Below are positions 47,308-58,957 of a DNA stretch of 64,000 nucleotides, piece after piece (the stretch's first letter is position 1; each line of letters starts with the position of its first letter). The translations under genes and the position numbers were made by a program. Below the pieces are notes generated by a model. That model saw only the letters and a program-made list of their open reading frames with translations. It was not told where the DNA came from and searched no databases. The stretch is from Mesorhizobium sp. B1-1-8 (GTDB taxonomy: Bacteria; Pseudomonadota; Alphaproteobacteria; Rhizobiales; Rhizobiaceae): NCBI RefSeq assembly GCF_006442795.2, contig NZ_CP083956.1, forward strand, positions 3,511,501 to 3,575,500. The letters run 5' to 3'.

Positions 47308-47470
47308 CATGCCTTGCGGCGTCCACGCGCCTTTGCCGCCTTCACGATTGAGAAATTCGCCCAAGTTTGCTCACCTAGCCATATTGTCAGCTAAACAGAA
47401 GGGCTTAAAATCGTCCATCGAAGACCTACATGTTGAACTCGCATGAGGATTCGAAAAAAGGCAGGACTAC

Positions 47471-47836
47471 GTGACGATCGGTTTGACTGCCACGGCAGGC
47501 GTGGTGCGAATGCAAAGTGACGGTGACCGCAACGATGTCGGTCGCGGCACTGCGGTCATCACGCGCACCAAAACCAAGACCAAGAAGCCAAGCCTCTACA
47601 GGGTCCTCATCCTTAACGACGACTACACTCCCATGGAGTTCGTGGTTCACGTCCTGGAGCGTTTTTTCCAGAAGGACCGCGAGGCCGCCACACGCATCAT
47701 GCTGCATGTTCACAATCATGGAGTGGGCGAGTGCGGGGTCTATACATTCGAGGTGGCCGAGACCAAAGTGTCTCAGGTCATGGATTTCGCCCGACAGAAT
47801 CAGCATCCGCTGCAATGCGTGATGGAGAAGAAGTGA
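47471..47836 (+). CDS. clpS: ATP-dependent Clp protease adaptor ClpS
   Basis: Delivers N-degron substrates to ClpAP. 121 aa: a flexible N-terminal part rich in Thr/Lys, then the core from about residue 42 with [45 protein letters not shown] and the C-terminal [11 protein letters not shown]. The Asn-Asp-Asp residues form the binding pocket for the N-terminal residue. GTG 47471 with AGGA 4 bp upstream is used; ATG 47510 is a possible shorter start. clpA begins 6 bp downstream, the usual pair. Confidence 0.92.
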   Translation: MTIGLTATAGVVRMQSDGDRNDVGRGTAVITRTKTKTKKPSLYRVLILNDDYTPMEFVVHVLERFFQKDREAATRIMLHVHNHGVGECGVYTFEVAETKVSQVMDFARQNQHPLQCVMEKK

Positions 47837-47842
47837 GGTAAC

Positions 47843-50320
<2,478 letters not shown>

Positions 50321-50343
50321 CACGGCTCTCGTTGAAAATTACG

Positions 50344-50369
50344 AAAAAGCCCCGGCAACGGGGCTTTTT
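50344..50369. terminator. bidirectional terminator between clpA and HIT gene
   Basis: The 11-bp stem AAAAAGCCCCG (50344-50354) / CGGGGCTTTTT (50359-50369) with a GCAA tetraloop sits 23 bp after clpA. The A-tract on one arm and T-tract on the other let it work for clpA and for the convergent HIT gene. Confidence 0.92.
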
Positions 50370-50410
50370 CTTTGAGACTATCAGGAGCAGTCGCGCGATG
50401 AGCAGCTGCC

Positions 50411-50842
50411 TCAGCTTCCCAGCGCCGCCCGGATTTTGCCGGCGTTTTCGGCCAGCACCTCCGGCTTTTCCATCTGCCCGGAATGGGGCTTGAGCGGCAC
50501 GCCGTCGAAGCGAGGGATGACGTGGACATGCAGGTGAAAGACCGTCTGTCCTGAAGCCGGCTCGTTGAACTGGACAATGGTGACGCCGTCGGCGTCGAAA
50601 GCTTTCTTCACCGCTACCGCCACTTTCTGGACGATCGCAAACAGCGGTTTGAATATTGCCGGATCGGCGTCGAGAATGTTGCGCGACGGCGCCTTTGGCA
50701 CCACCAGCGTATGGCCGGTTCCCTGCGGCATCACATCCATGAAGGCAACGATCGCGTCGTCCTCATAAACGCGGTGCGACGGGATCTCACCGCGCAGGAT
50801 TTTCGCGAAGATATTGCCGGGATCATAGACGCCTTCGGCCAT
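50411..50842 (-). CDS. HIT family nucleotide hydrolase
   Basis: A 143-aa member of the histidine-triad superfamily, hydrolysing nucleoside phosphoramidates or dinucleotides in the cytoplasm. The triad is HLHVHVIP near residue 95. The N-terminal metal-type pattern of some HIT proteins is absent. The ATG at 50842 (MAEGVYDPGNIFAKILRGEIP) matches the usual family start; an earlier in-frame start adds unrelated residues. Upstream of the GNAT gene's stop by 81 bp. Confidence 0.93.
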   Translation of the reverse strand: MAEGVYDPGNIFAKILRGEIPSHRVYEDDAIVAFMDVMPQGTGHTLVVPKAPSRNILDADPAIFKPLFAIVQKVAVAVKKAFDADGVTIVQFNEPASGQTVFHLHVHVIPRFDGVPLKPHSGQMEKPEVLAENAGKIRAALGS

Positions 50843-50923
50843 GGCAAGTGCTCCGGATTGTGATGTCCCGTCTCGTGTAGCGAAGCGCCCCTTGCAGGGC
50901 AAGGCGGGATCACGCCGGTGGGG

Positions 50924-52138
50924 TTAGTCCGGAAGGTCCTTGCGGAATGGCGTATGCTCTTCGAGATATTCGCCCATTCGCTCGACCTCCCGGCGCTCCC
51001 GACGCAAATAGTCTGCGACCGCGTTGCGCAAGCCGGGATGCGAAATGTAGTGCGCCGAATGCATGGTCACCGGGCGGTAGCCGCGCGCCAGCTTGTGCTC
51101 GCCTTGCGCGCCGGCCTCCACCACCTTCAGCTTGCGCTCGATGGCAAAGTCGATCGCCTGATGATAACAGACCTCGAAATGCAGGAAGGGGTGGTCCTCG
51201 ACGCAGCCCCAGTTGCGGCCGTAGAGCGCGTCCGAGCCGATGAAGTTGATGGCGCCGGCGATGTAGCGGCCGTTACGCTTGGCCATCACCAAGAGGATGT
51301 CGTCGGCCATCCGCTCGCCGATCAGCGAGAAGAACTGACGGTTGAGATAGGGCCGGCCCCATTTGCGGCCGCCGGTGTCCATGTAGAAGGCGTAGAAATC
51401 GTCCCAGGCGCGTTCGGTGATGTCCTTGCCGGTCAGCCAGTCGATGGTGATGCCGTCGACCAGCGCCTCGCGCCGTTCCTTCTTCATCGCCTTGCGCTTG
51501 CGCGAAGCGAGCGTGGCGAGGAAATCGTCATAGGTCGAAAAACCTTCGTTGAAGAAATGGAACTGCTGGTCGGTGCGGTGCAGGAAGCCCGCCGCTTCCA
51601 GGGTCGCGACATCGGTTTCGGTGGCGAAGGTGACATGCGCGGAAGAGACGCCGAGCCTGTCGGTCACCATCTTCAGGCCGGCGGCGAGACCGGCCCTGAT
51701 CGCGCCGGCGTCTTCGCCTTTTCCGACCAGCAGGCGAGGGCCGGTGACCGGCGAAAACGGCACCGAACATTGCAGCTTCGGGTAATAGCGTCCGCCGGCG
51801 CGCTCGAAGGCGTCCGACCAGCCGTGGTCGAAGACGTACTCACCCTGGCTGTGGGATTTGAGATAGCAGGGCACGGCGCCCAGCAGCCTGCCTTGCGCCG
51901 TCTCCAGCCTGAGGTGATGGCCTTGCCAGCCGGTGCGCCGCACGGCGCAGCCGGAATCCTCCAGCGCGCTCAGAAAAGCGAATGAAACGAGCGGGTTATA
52001 GCCGTTTTGCTTGTCGCCGCGCGTGGTTCCGGCGAAACCGTTCCATTCGTCACAGGTGAAGGCGCCGATGGCCGCCGCGATGCGGATCGCATAATCCGCA
52101 TCCGCCATCCGTCCATCATCGTCGTCACCCTGATCCAT
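50924..52138 (-). CDS. COG3146/DUF482 GNAT-fold N-acyltransferase
   Basis: A 404-aa protein of the peptidogalycan biosynthesis/GNAT-like family, with the fold of FemAB aminoacyl/acyl transferases. Indicative segments are GYNPLVSFAFLSALEDSGCA, ASRKRKAMKKERR and GRNWGCVEDHPFLHFEVCYHQAIDFA. No signal peptide is evident. Substrate is unknown despite the cell-wall naming. Start ATG 52138; an internal ATG ten codons later is possible. May form a transcript with the HIT gene. Confidence 0.82.
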   Translation of the reverse strand: MDQGDDDDGRMADADYAIRIAAAIGAFTCDEWNGFAGTTRGDKQNGYNPLVSFAFLSALEDSGCAVRRTGWQGHHLRLETAQGRLLGAVPCYLKSHSQGEYVFDHGWSDAFERAGGRYYPKLQCSVPFSPVTGPRLLVGKGEDAGAIRAGLAAGLKMVTDRLGVSSAHVTFATETDVATLEAAGFLHRTDQQFHFFNEGFSTYDDFLATLASRKRKAMKKERREALVDGITIDWLTGKDITERAWDDFYAFYMDTGGRKWGRPYLNRQFFSLIGERMADDILLVMAKRNGRYIAGAINFIGSDALYGRNWGCVEDHPFLHFEVCYHQAIDFAIERKLKVVEAGAQGEHKLARGYRPVTMHSAHYISHPGLRNAVADYLRRERREVERMGEYLEEHTPFRKDLPD

Positions 52139-52192
52139 GCGCCTTATTTAAGCTTCGCCCGGACCGCTACAAGTCACGTTTCGGGCACTGCC

Positions 52193-52921
52193 TTATGCAA
52201 CTTTCACCAGATCGGGTTCGAAGCCCTCGAAGGTCATCTGGTCGGCATATTTGAACGTCAGATCGACTGCCGGCTGGTCGTGCACCGTCCAGGTGATGAC
52301 CGGCATTTTCAGCTTTTCGCGCACGAAGGTGATGAACGGGTTGGGCAGGTCGCCGGCGGCATAAGAGGTGAAGGCGATCTCATGCGCCAGCATGGCGAAA
52401 TGCGCCTCGATCAGCTGGTTGTCCCTGCCGTAAGCGGTCAGCCCGCCCGGAATGCCCGGCGCATCCCTGGCGAAATCGCGGATCAGCCAGTGGTCGAACG
52501 ACATGATCGCCACCTTGCCCTTGTAGCGCTTGAGCAGCCTGCCGACGCTCGCCACCAGGCCCTTGTCGTAGCCAGGCATGCCTTTCAGTTCGACCACCAG
52601 CGGCACCCGGCCGTCGATGAGATCGAGCGCCTGCTGCAGCGTCGGGACGTGGTCGGCGGTGCCGCCGATCCTGAGAGCGGCCAGCTCGGCCGCGGTGCGC
52701 TGCCAGACGAAACCGTCCTCGCCGGTCAGCCGCTTGAGATCGCCGTCATGGATGATGATGGGGACGCCGTCGGAGGTGAGGTGCACGTCGCATTCGATCG
52801 CATAGCCGCGCTCGGCTGCCGCCGCGAAGGCCGACAGCGTGTTCTCCCACCGCGTCTTGTTCATGTCGTGAAAGCCGCGATGGGCGACCGGGCGGGCAAT
52901 CAGCCAGGAAAGGTCGGTCAT
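52193..52921 (-). CDS. cytosolic glycerophosphodiester phosphodiesterase
   Basis: Hydrolyses glycerophosphodiesters to glycerol-3-phosphate and alcohol. 242 aa, no signal peptide, so UgpQ-like. Catalytic/metal residues: AHRGFHDMNKTRWENT (His-Arg and Glu), ECDVHLTSDGVPIIIHD, VELKG and TWTVHD. It begins 7 bp downstream of the RidA gene, so the two are cotranscribed. The product could feed the glycerol-3-phosphate pathway seen earlier in the window. Confidence 0.92.
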   Translation of the reverse strand: MTDLSWLIARPVAHRGFHDMNKTRWENTLSAFAAAAERGYAIECDVHLTSDGVPIIIHDGDLKRLTGEDGFVWQRTAAELAALRIGGTADHVPTLQQALDLIDGRVPLVVELKGMPGYDKGLVASVGRLLKRYKGKVAIMSFDHWLIRDFARDAPGIPGGLTAYGRDNQLIEAHFAMLAHEIAFTSYAAGDLPNPFITFVREKLKMPVITWTVHDQPAVDLTFKYADQMTFEGFEPDLVKVA

Positions 52922-52928
52922 CGCAATC

Positions 52929-53393
52929 TCACTCGATTTCGAAAATGGCTTCGATTTCGACCGCGGCATTGAGCGGCAGCGAGGCGGTGCCGACAGCCGA
53001 GCGCGCATGCTTGCCGCGCTCGCCGAGTGCCGCGACCAGAAAGTCGGAAGCGCCGTTGGCGACCAGATGCTGCTCGACGAAACCCGGCGCCGAGGCGACG
53101 AAGACGGTGATCTTGACCAGCCGGCGGATCTTTTCGAGGTCGCCAAGCGCTGCCTTGGCCTGCGCCAAAATGTTGATGGCGCAGAATTTCGCGCCCTCCT
53201 TGCCGGCGGCGGTATCGACGTCTCGGCCGAGCAGCCCGCTTGCCTGCAGCTTGCCGTCCTTGAGCGGCAACTGGCCGGCGGTGAACAGCATGTTGCCGGT
53301 CCGGCAATAGGGCACATAGTTGGCGGCGGGCGCGGCTGCGGCGGGGATGGTGACGCCGAGATCGCTTAGCCGCTTTTCGATTGTTTCACTCAT
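52929..53393 (-). CDS. RidA family (YjgF/YER057c) protein
   Basis: A 154-aa protein of the enamine/imine deaminase superfamily, similar to the longer subgroup: MSETIEKRLSDLGVTIPAAAA before the RidA core GNMLFTAGQLPLKDGKL. The C-terminal ARSAVGTASLPLNAAVEIEA includes the conserved Arg/Ala pattern, although the active-site arginine normally reads RxxVxVxxLP; Arg136 or its neighbour fits. Likely removes reactive enamines made by PLP enzymes, or degrades small amides. First gene of a two-gene unit with the phosphodiesterase. Confidence 0.9.
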   Translation of the reverse strand: MSETIEKRLSDLGVTIPAAAAPAANYVPYCRTGNMLFTAGQLPLKDGKLQASGLLGRDVDTAAGKEGAKFCAINILAQAKAALGDLEKIRRLVKITVFVASAPGFVEQHLVANGASDFLVAALGERGKHARSAVGTASLPLNAAVEIEAIFEIE

Positions 53394-53531
53394 TGGTTTT
53401 CCCTATTGCTGGAAGGCGCCGCGTTGGCCGGGCCGAAATTGCTATTTTTGCCCAGCTTCCGCCACGACTTTTTTTAAGCTGGACCATCTTTCCCTGCGGC
53501 CTGCCATTGACCGCGACGATCGGAGTAGCTC

Positions 53532-54362
53532 ATGCGCGCATCGCGCCTTTTTGTTTCCGCCGCTCTCTTGTCGGCCGCCTTGCCGATCGCTCCGGCTCTT
53601 GCCGTGCCGGCGCTGCAGGCGCACCGCGCCGTCTACGACCTCACGCTCAACAAGGCGTCGGACCGTTCGGGCATCACCGGCATTTCCGGCCGCATGGTGT
53701 ATGAGTTCAACGGCTCGCCCTGCGAGGGCTATACGGTAAAATTCCGCTTCGTCACCCAGATCGTCACCAACGACAATACCAGGCTGACCGACCAGCAGAC
53801 GACCACCTTCGAGGACGCCGAAGGCAAGACCTTCTCCTTCGTGACCAAATCCTTCGTCGACCAGAACCTCGACAAGGAGGTCAAGGGCATCGCCACCAGG
53901 GAGCCGAAGGGCCTCAAGGTCGATATCGACAAGCCGGAAAAGAGCAGCATGGAACTCGCCGCCACCCAGTTCCCGACGCAGCACCTGGTCGAGCTGATCG
54001 GCAAGGCCGAAAAGGGCGAAAACTTCTATCAGACCAATCTGTTCGACGGCTCCGAGGACGCCAACAAGGTGATGACGACAACCGTCGTCGTCGGCAAGAA
54101 GACGGACGCCCAGACGTCGGACCCGGAAGGGCCGGCGCTGGCCAAGCTCGCAAGCGACAAATACTGGCCGGTCGACATTGCCTATTTCGACGACACCGAC
54201 AAGTCGGGCGAGGAAGTGCCGGAATACCGGATCAGCTTCAAGCTGCACGAGAACGGCATCACGCGCGACCTCGTCATGGACTATGGCGATTTCTCGATGA
54301 CCGGCAAGCTGGTCAACCTGTCGCTGTTCGACCAGGCAAAGCCCTGTCCGGCGTCGAAATAG
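53532..54362 (+). CDS. EipB-like periplasmic envelope protein (DUF1849)
   Basis: A 276-aa exported protein of the DUF1849 family; the Brucella member, EipB, forms a beta-spiral and supports envelope integrity. Signal peptide about residues 1-24 (LLSAALPIAPALA). Two conserved cysteines, Cys64 (GSPCEGY) and Cys272 (KPCPASK), are placed to form the N- to C-terminal disulfide known for EipB. Typical segments: AHRAVYDLTLNKAS and TDQQTTTFEDAEGKTFSF. Single gene, divergent from RidA. Confidence 0.9.
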   Translation: MRASRLFVSAALLSAALPIAPALAVPALQAHRAVYDLTLNKASDRSGITGISGRMVYEFNGSPCEGYTVKFRFVTQIVTNDNTRLTDQQTTTFEDAEGKTFSFVTKSFVDQNLDKEVKGIATREPKGLKVDIDKPEKSSMELAATQFPTQHLVELIGKAEKGENFYQTNLFDGSEDANKVMTTTVVVGKKTDAQTSDPEGPALAKLASDKYWPVDIAYFDDTDKSGEEVPEYRISFKLHENGITRDLVMDYGDFSMTGKLVNLSLFDQAKPCPASK

Positions 54363-54445
54363 CAACGCTTTGACGACAGGCGGCCCGGCTTGCAAGCCTG
54401 GCTTCAACACGCCATGTGTGAGGCTCACGGAAAGCGGCGAGCCTG

Positions 54446-54724
54446 ATGGCGGTCTATGTCGATGCGGCGATCTGGAAATGGGCCGGCCATCGCTGGTGCC
54501 ACCTGCTCGCCGACGACACTGACGAACTGCACCGCTTTGCCGCCGAACTCGGCATCAAGCGCTCGTCCTACCAGGGACCGCCAAGGACATCGGCGCCGCA
54601 TTACGATATAACCGGCTTCGAGCGCGACCGCGCGGTGCGGCTCGGCGCCATCGAATGCAGTCGCGAGGAGATCGTCGCGATCTTCAGGCGGGTGCGGGTG
54701 CCGAACGGGAAGATGCGGCCATGA
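54446..54724 (+). CDS. DUF4031 protein
   Basis: A 92-aa soluble protein beginning MAVYVDAAIWKWAGHRWCHL, the DUF4031 signature, with HRFAAELGIKRSSYQGPP and HYDITGFERDRAVRLGA. A family link to small nucleases has been suggested by similar short proteins, but I cannot support it here. The stop overlaps the start of the LysE-type gene (ATGA), so the two are coupled. Confidence 0.85.
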   Translation: MAVYVDAAIWKWAGHRWCHLLADDTDELHRFAAELGIKRSSYQGPPRTSAPHYDITGFERDRAVRLGAIECSREEIVAIFRRVRVPNGKMRP

Positions 54725-55332
54725 CATTGACGGCATTTCTAGCTTATTGCACGGCGATCACGCTTGCCGCCGCCACGCCAGGGCCGGCGATGTTCACCGT
54801 CATCACCAGCGGCGTGTCGCGTGGGTTCCTACGTGCATTCGTTGCCGGAATTGGCGTTGCGGCAGGTGATGCTGTGCTGGTCACCCTGGCGCTGCTCGGG
54901 CTGGTGGTATTGGCTCAGACGTTTGAGTGGGTCTTCCTTCTGCTGAAATATGCCGGCGCTGCCTACCTGGTTTTCCTTGGCGTCAGGATGTGGAGGGCCG
55001 CTGCGGAACAAGCGAACGAACCGCAGGCCTCTGAAGTCGGATTATCGCGGTCGTTCCTGCTCGGCGCGTCCGTTGCGCTCGGCAACCCGAAGGCTATCTT
55101 GTTCCATGCCTCGATCATGCCGCTGATCCTCAATCTCGACACTATGACGCTTGCCGATGGCCTGCTGGTGGTGCTTGTCGTCATCAGCGTCAACATTCTC
55201 ACTATGGGTGTCTATGCCGCGCTCGCCGGGCGGGCTTCGGGCTGGTTCAGGACACCGAGACGCATGCGGCTGATGAACAGGTTGGCCGGCAGTGCCATGA
55301 TCGGCACCGGGGCGCTGATTGCCGCACGCTGA
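54721..55332 (+). CDS. LysE/RhtB family amino acid exporter
   Basis: A 203-aa membrane protein with about five or six segments. Family signature near the N-terminus: ITLAAATPGPAMFTVITSGVSRGF; second motif: GASVALGNPKAILFHASIMPL. Exports amino acids or derivatives; substrate not predictable. Start at ATG 54721 in a four-base overlap with the DUF4031 gene. Confidence 0.9.
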   Translation: MTLTAFLAYCTAITLAAATPGPAMFTVITSGVSRGFLRAFVAGIGVAAGDAVLVTLALLGLVVLAQTFEWVFLLLKYAGAAYLVFLGVRMWRAAAEQANEPQASEVGLSRSFLLGASVALGNPKAILFHASIMPLILNLDTMTLADGLLVVLVVISVNILTMGVYAALAGRASGWFRTPRRMRLMNRLAGSAMIGTGALIAAR

Positions 55333-55352
55333 GCGCAGAGGCGCAACAGCGC

Positions 55353-55381
55353 TTGCGTTTAGGGCGCTTCCCCTCTATATG
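55353..55381 (+). promoter_or_regulatory. candidate rpsB promoter
   Basis: TTGCGT (55353-55358) and TATATG (55376-55381) with a 17-bp spacer, 129 bp before rpsB. The long leader between them and the start codon could hold an S2-binding autoregulatory element, but no specific structure was identified. Confidence 0.5.
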
Positions 55382-55510
55382 CGCGCTCATTCCACACACG
55401 GACTTTGGTGTCTGCCCGGGAGAAATCCGGCTGAAACCTCCGGTGGCGTTCAAGGACTTCGGTCCAAAAATGCCTGTGTCCGTGGAGGCCAACCGGAAAG
55501 GAACTAAAGA

Positions 55511-56293
55511 ATGGCTCTGCCTGATTTCAGCATGCGCCAGCTTTTGGAAGCTGGCGTTCACTTCGGCCACCAGACCCACCGCTGGAACCCGAAGATGGCG
55601 CCCTACATCTATGGCGCCCGCAACAACATCCACATCATCGATCTGTCGCAGACGGTGCCTTTGCTGCACCAGGCGCTGAAGCAGGTGTCCGACACCGTCG
55701 CCAAGGGCGGCCGCGTGCTGTTCGTCGGCACCAAGCGCCAGGCGTCCGACATCGTCGCCGATGCGGCGCAGCGTTCGGCCCAGTATTATGTCAACTCGCG
55801 TTGGCTGGGCGGCATGCTCACCAACTGGAAGACGATCTCGAACTCGATCCAGCGCCTGCGCAAGCTCGACGAGATGCTCGCCGGCGAGGCGCAAGGCCTG
55901 ACCAAGAAGGAGCGTCTCAACCTGGACCGCGAGCGCGAGAAGCTCGACAAGGCGCTGGGCGGCATCAAGGACATGGGCTCGACGCCTGACCTGATGTTCG
56001 TCATCGACACCAACAAGGAAGCGATCGCCATCCTCGAGGCCAAGCGCCTCGGCATTCCGGTCGTGGCCATCATCGATTCCAACTGCGATCCGGACAAGAT
56101 CGACTTCCCGATTCCCGGCAATGACGACGCGGCCCGCGCCATCCAGCTCTATTGTGACCTGATCGCCAAGGCAGCCATCGACGGCATCGCCCGCCAGCAG
56201 GGCGCGCTCGGCGTCGATATCGGCGCCTCGGCCGAGGCTCCGATCGAGCCTGCGCTCGACGCGACCCCGGCGGGCGAGACCCCGGAAGCCTGA
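55511..56293 (+). CDS. rpsB: 30S ribosomal protein S2
   Basis: Ribosomal small-subunit protein needed for S1 binding. 260 aa, beginning [21 protein letters not shown] with the typical [20 protein letters not shown] and [19 protein letters not shown] blocks. The last ~20 residues form an Ala/Glu/Pro-rich extension common in alphaproteobacteria. AAGGAACTAAAG precedes the ATG. First gene of the translation/envelope cluster; tsf follows after 119 bp. Confidence 0.98.
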   Translation: MALPDFSMRQLLEAGVHFGHQTHRWNPKMAPYIYGARNNIHIIDLSQTVPLLHQALKQVSDTVAKGGRVLFVGTKRQASDIVADAAQRSAQYYVNSRWLGGMLTNWKTISNSIQRLRKLDEMLAGEAQGLTKKERLNLDREREKLDKALGGIKDMGSTPDLMFVIDTNKEAIAILEAKRLGIPVVAIIDSNCDPDKIDFPIPGNDDAARAIQLYCDLIAKAAIDGIARQQGALGVDIGASAEAPIEPALDATPAGETPEA

Positions 56294-56297
56294 TAGG

Positions 56298-56317
56298 GAA
56301 GGCCGGTTGCGGCCTTC
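56298..56317 (+). terminator. hairpin between rpsB and tsf
   Basis: GAAGGCC (56298-56304) pairs with GGCCTTC (56311-56317) over a 6-base loop, followed by ATCTTT. It could be an attenuator that partly ends the rpsB message before tsf; the short T-tract makes full termination doubtful. Confidence 0.5.
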
Positions 56318-56412
56318 ATCTTTCCAATATCTTGGCGCGCTAAAGCGCTAGCTACAGACGCATCACCGAGATTCGGTGGTGCGTCGGCGCATTATAAAAC
56401 AAAGAGGCGACA

Positions 56413-57333
56413 ATGAGCATTTCGGCTGCACAGGTCAAAGAACTCCGCGACTTGACCGGCGCGGGCATGATGGACTGCAAGGCGGCGTTGAACGAAACAA
56501 ACGGCGACATGGAAGCCGCCGTCGACTGGCTGCGCAAGAAGGGTATCTCCAAGGCCGACAAGAAGGCCGGCCGCACCGCGGCGGAGGGCCTGATCGGCGT
56601 CGACGCCGGCATTCGCGAAGCTGCCATTGTCGAGGTCAACTCCGAGACTGACTTCGTCGCCCGCAACGAGCAGTTTCAGGACCTTGTCCGCAACATCGCC
56701 AAGGTGGCGCTCGCCTATGGCACGACCGAAGCAGTGGCAGCGGCCAAATATCCAGGTTCCGACAAGTCGGTCACCGAGACCGTCAAGGATGCGGTCGGCA
56801 CCATCGGCGAGAACATCAATTTCCGCCGTTCGGCCAAGCTCACCGTGCCGCATGGCGCGGTGGCGACCTATGTTCACAATGCGGTAGCCGAAAACCTCGG
56901 CAAGCTCGGCGTGCTGGTCGCGATCGAAACCACGGGCGATGCGCATGCCGCCAATGCCTTCGGCCGTCAGGTCGCCATGCATGTCGCCGCCACCAACCCG
57001 ATGGCGCTGACCACCGAAGAGCTCGACCCGGCCGCGGTCGAGCGCGAGAAGGCGATCTTTGCCGACCAGGCGCGCCAGACCGGCAAGCCGGAAGCGATCA
57101 TCGAGAAGATGGTCGAGGGCCGCCTGCGCAAGTTCTACGAGGAAGTCGTGCTGCTCAAGCAGGCCTTCGTGCTCAATCCCGACATCACCGTCGAGAAGGC
57201 GCTGAAGGATGCCGAGAAGGAAATCGGCGCTCCGGCCAAGATCAGCGCCTATCTGCGCTTCGCGCTCGGCGAAGGCATCGAGAAGGAAACGACCGACTTC
57301 GCGGCGGAAGTCGCCGCGGCGGTCAAGAAATAG
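56413..57333 (+). CDS. tsf: elongation factor Ts
   Basis: Guanine nucleotide exchange factor for EF-Tu. 306 aa with the family start [23 protein letters not shown] and the [13 protein letters not shown] motif that contacts EF-Tu. A GAGGCGA ribosome-binding site precedes the ATG. In most relatives pyrH would follow directly; here three unrelated genes intervene. Its terminator overlaps the 3' end of the convergent LysR gene. Confidence 0.98.
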   Translation: MSISAAQVKELRDLTGAGMMDCKAALNETNGDMEAAVDWLRKKGISKADKKAGRTAAEGLIGVDAGIREAAIVEVNSETDFVARNEQFQDLVRNIAKVALAYGTTEAVAAAKYPGSDKSVTETVKDAVGTIGENINFRRSAKLTVPHGAVATYVHNAVAENLGKLGVLVAIETTGDAHAANAFGRQVAMHVAATNPMALTTEELDPAAVEREKAIFADQARQTGKPEAIIEKMVEGRLRKFYEEVVLLKQAFVLNPDITVEKALKDAEKEIGAPAKISAYLRFALGEGIEKETTDFAAEVAAAVKK

Positions 57334-57355
57334 CCCCACAACGGGCTAAGCCAGC

Positions 57356-58282
57356 TCAGGCAACTCGGCCGGGTGTCCGCAAGGATGCCCGGCCGATTTC
57401 TTGTGCGGTGTCGATGAAGGCCCTGAGCTTCGGCGCCATCGCCGCGCGGCGTGGGAAGTAGAGGAAAAGTCCCGGCTCCTCGATCGCCGTCTGCGGCAGG
57501 ATCTGGACGAGGCGGCCGGCGGCGAGGTCGGCGCGCACCAGCGGCTCGAACACATAGGCGAGCCCGACACCGGCGAGCGCAAGGTCGATGGCCGCAAGCG
57601 AATCGGTGACGATGGCCGTGCCACGCGTCTCGATCACCACGTCCTTGCCGTCTTCGGTCAGATCCCAACGGTAGAGGGCGCCTGAGCGGACCAGCCGGTA
57701 GCCGATGCAATTGTGGTTCGCCAGATCGGTGACGTTGCGCGGCCGGCCATGCCGGCCGATATAGGCTGGAGAGGCAACGATCACGGCCCTGAATGGCTGC
57801 GTCAGCCGCACTGTGATCATGTCCTGCGCGATCATCTCGCCGAGCCTGATGCCGGCGTCGAAACCCGTGCCGACGATGTCGACGAGGCCCTGGTCGGTGA
57901 ACAGCTCCACCGTCACGTCCGGATAGCGCTCGGCCATCGCCGCGACCACCGGCGTTACCGCCAGCGGGACGGCGATGTTGGAGACGTTGATCCTGAGCAG
58001 GCCTGAGGGTCGGCCCTTGATGCCGCAAATGCGGTCCATCCGCTCGGCGATGTCCTGCAGGGCAGGGGCGGCCGCCTCAACCAGCGCCTTGCCGGCTTCG
58101 GTCAGCGAAACGCTGCGCGTCGTGCGCGCGAACAGCGGCTGGCCGATACGCTCCTCCACCAGCCGCACCGCGTGGCTCACCGCCGAAGGGCTCATGCCGA
58201 GCTCGGCCGCGGCCAGTGCAAAGCCGCCGCGCCGCGCCACAGCCACGATCACAGGCAGATGCGTGAGCAGATCTCGATCCAT
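57356..58282 (-). CDS. LysR family transcriptional regulator
   Basis: A 308-aa LysR-type regulator. N-terminal winged helix-turn-helix about residues 3-60 (GGFALAAAELGMSPSAVSHAVRLVEERIG), then a periplasmic-binding-like effector domain with ASPAYIGRHGRP. It belongs to the subgroup often encoded beside oxidoreductases and regulating them. Divergent from a SnoaL-like gene and an aldo/keto reductase gene, with a candidate operator in the shared 114-bp region. The extreme 3' end contains the tsf terminator. Confidence 0.92.
   Translation of the reverse strand: MDRDLLTHLPVIVAVARRGGFALAAAELGMSPSAVSHAVRLVEERIGQPLFARTTRSVSLTEAGKALVEAAAPALQDIAERMDRICGIKGRPSGLLRINVSNIAVPLAVTPVVAAMAERYPDVTVELFTDQGLVDIVGTGFDAGIRLGEMIAQDMITVRLTQPFRAVIVASPAYIGRHGRPRNVTDLANHNCIGYRLVRSGALYRWDLTEDGKDVVIETRGTAIVTDSLAAIDLALAGVGLAYVFEPLVRADLAAGRLVQILPQTAIEEPGLFLYFPRRAAMAPKLRAFIDTAQEIGRASLRTPGRVA
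57365..57402 (+). terminator. tsf terminator embedded in the LysR gene end
   Basis: A 14-bp stem with two wobble pairs, TCGGCCGGG-TGTCC (57365-57378) and GGATG-CCCGGCCGA (57383-57396), closed by a GCAA tetraloop and followed by TTTCTT. It is 31 bp after the tsf stop and lies inside the last codons of the convergent LysR gene. Confidence 0.7.
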
Positions 58283-58302
58283 TCATGAGCGATATCGCAT
58301 AG

Positions 58303-58319
58303 TGCATGCGAACAATGCA
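58303..58319. promoter_or_regulatory. candidate LysR operator
   Basis: TGCAT-N7-ATGCA is a 17-bp inverted repeat of the T-N11-A type typical for LysR boxes, centred in the intergenic region between the LysR gene and the SnoaL-like gene. A second short palindrome, GCGATATCGC (58289-58298), lies next to the LysR start and may be an autoregulatory site. Confidence 0.5.
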
Positions 58320-58396
58320 ATCTTGTCGTGTCAGGACAACGGCCCACATTATCGCCCAATACATCGGCGGCGGGCTGATGCAACAAGGAGAAAAAG

Positions 58397-58924
58397 ATGA
58401 ATGCGTTGAGACACATCACCTTTGCGGCGGGTGTGGCGCTGGCCCCTGTCGATGCCGGCGGGGCCGAACCATCCGACTGGCAGGCGCTCGCCGATGAGCG
58501 CGCCGTCATCCGCATTGCTGATGCCATCGATCGCGCCGTCGACGCGCAGGACTGGAAGCTGGCCCGAAGTTATTTCGCGGATCGGGTGACCGCAGACTTC
58601 AGCACCTTGTCCGGACAGCCCGCGGCCAACATAGCCTCGGACGATCTGATCGGGGCCTGGGCGGCCAACCTCAAGGCCAGCAAGACCAGCCTGCACCTGC
58701 GCACCAACCATCAGGTCTCCTTCGACGCCGGCGGAGCGACGGTCCGCTCCAACGGCTATGCGTGGAACCGGATGGAAGGCAATGGCGACCCGCTCTGGGA
58801 AGTCTGGGGCACCTACGAGCACCACCTGACGCATTCCGCCGCCGGCTGGAAGGTGGATGGCTTCACGTTCCGGATGACGCATGAACGCGGCAATCCGTGG
58901 GTCAAGGCGACCCCCGGCCAATAG
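58397..58924 (+). CDS. SnoaL-like/NTF2-fold protein
   Basis: A 175-aa protein. The first ~23 residues (MNALRHITFAAGVALAPVDAGG) could be a short signal peptide. The remainder is a SnoaL-like cone domain: DERAVIRIADAIDRAVDAQDWKLARSYFADRVTADF, then TSLHLRTNHQVSF and GTYEHHLTHSAAGWKVDGF. Such proteins bind small hydrophobic or polyketide-like molecules and some act as cyclases or isomerases. AAGGAG precedes the ATG. Together with the reductase gene 33 bp downstream it is the likely LysR target. Confidence 0.82.
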   Translation: MNALRHITFAAGVALAPVDAGGAEPSDWQALADERAVIRIADAIDRAVDAQDWKLARSYFADRVTADFSTLSGQPAANIASDDLIGAWAANLKASKTSLHLRTNHQVSFDAGGATVRSNGYAWNRMEGNGDPLWEVWGTYEHHLTHSAAGWKVDGFTFRMTHERGNPWVKATPGQ

Positions 58925-58957
58925 CGGCATCAATCGGACCAGGATTGGAGAGAGATC

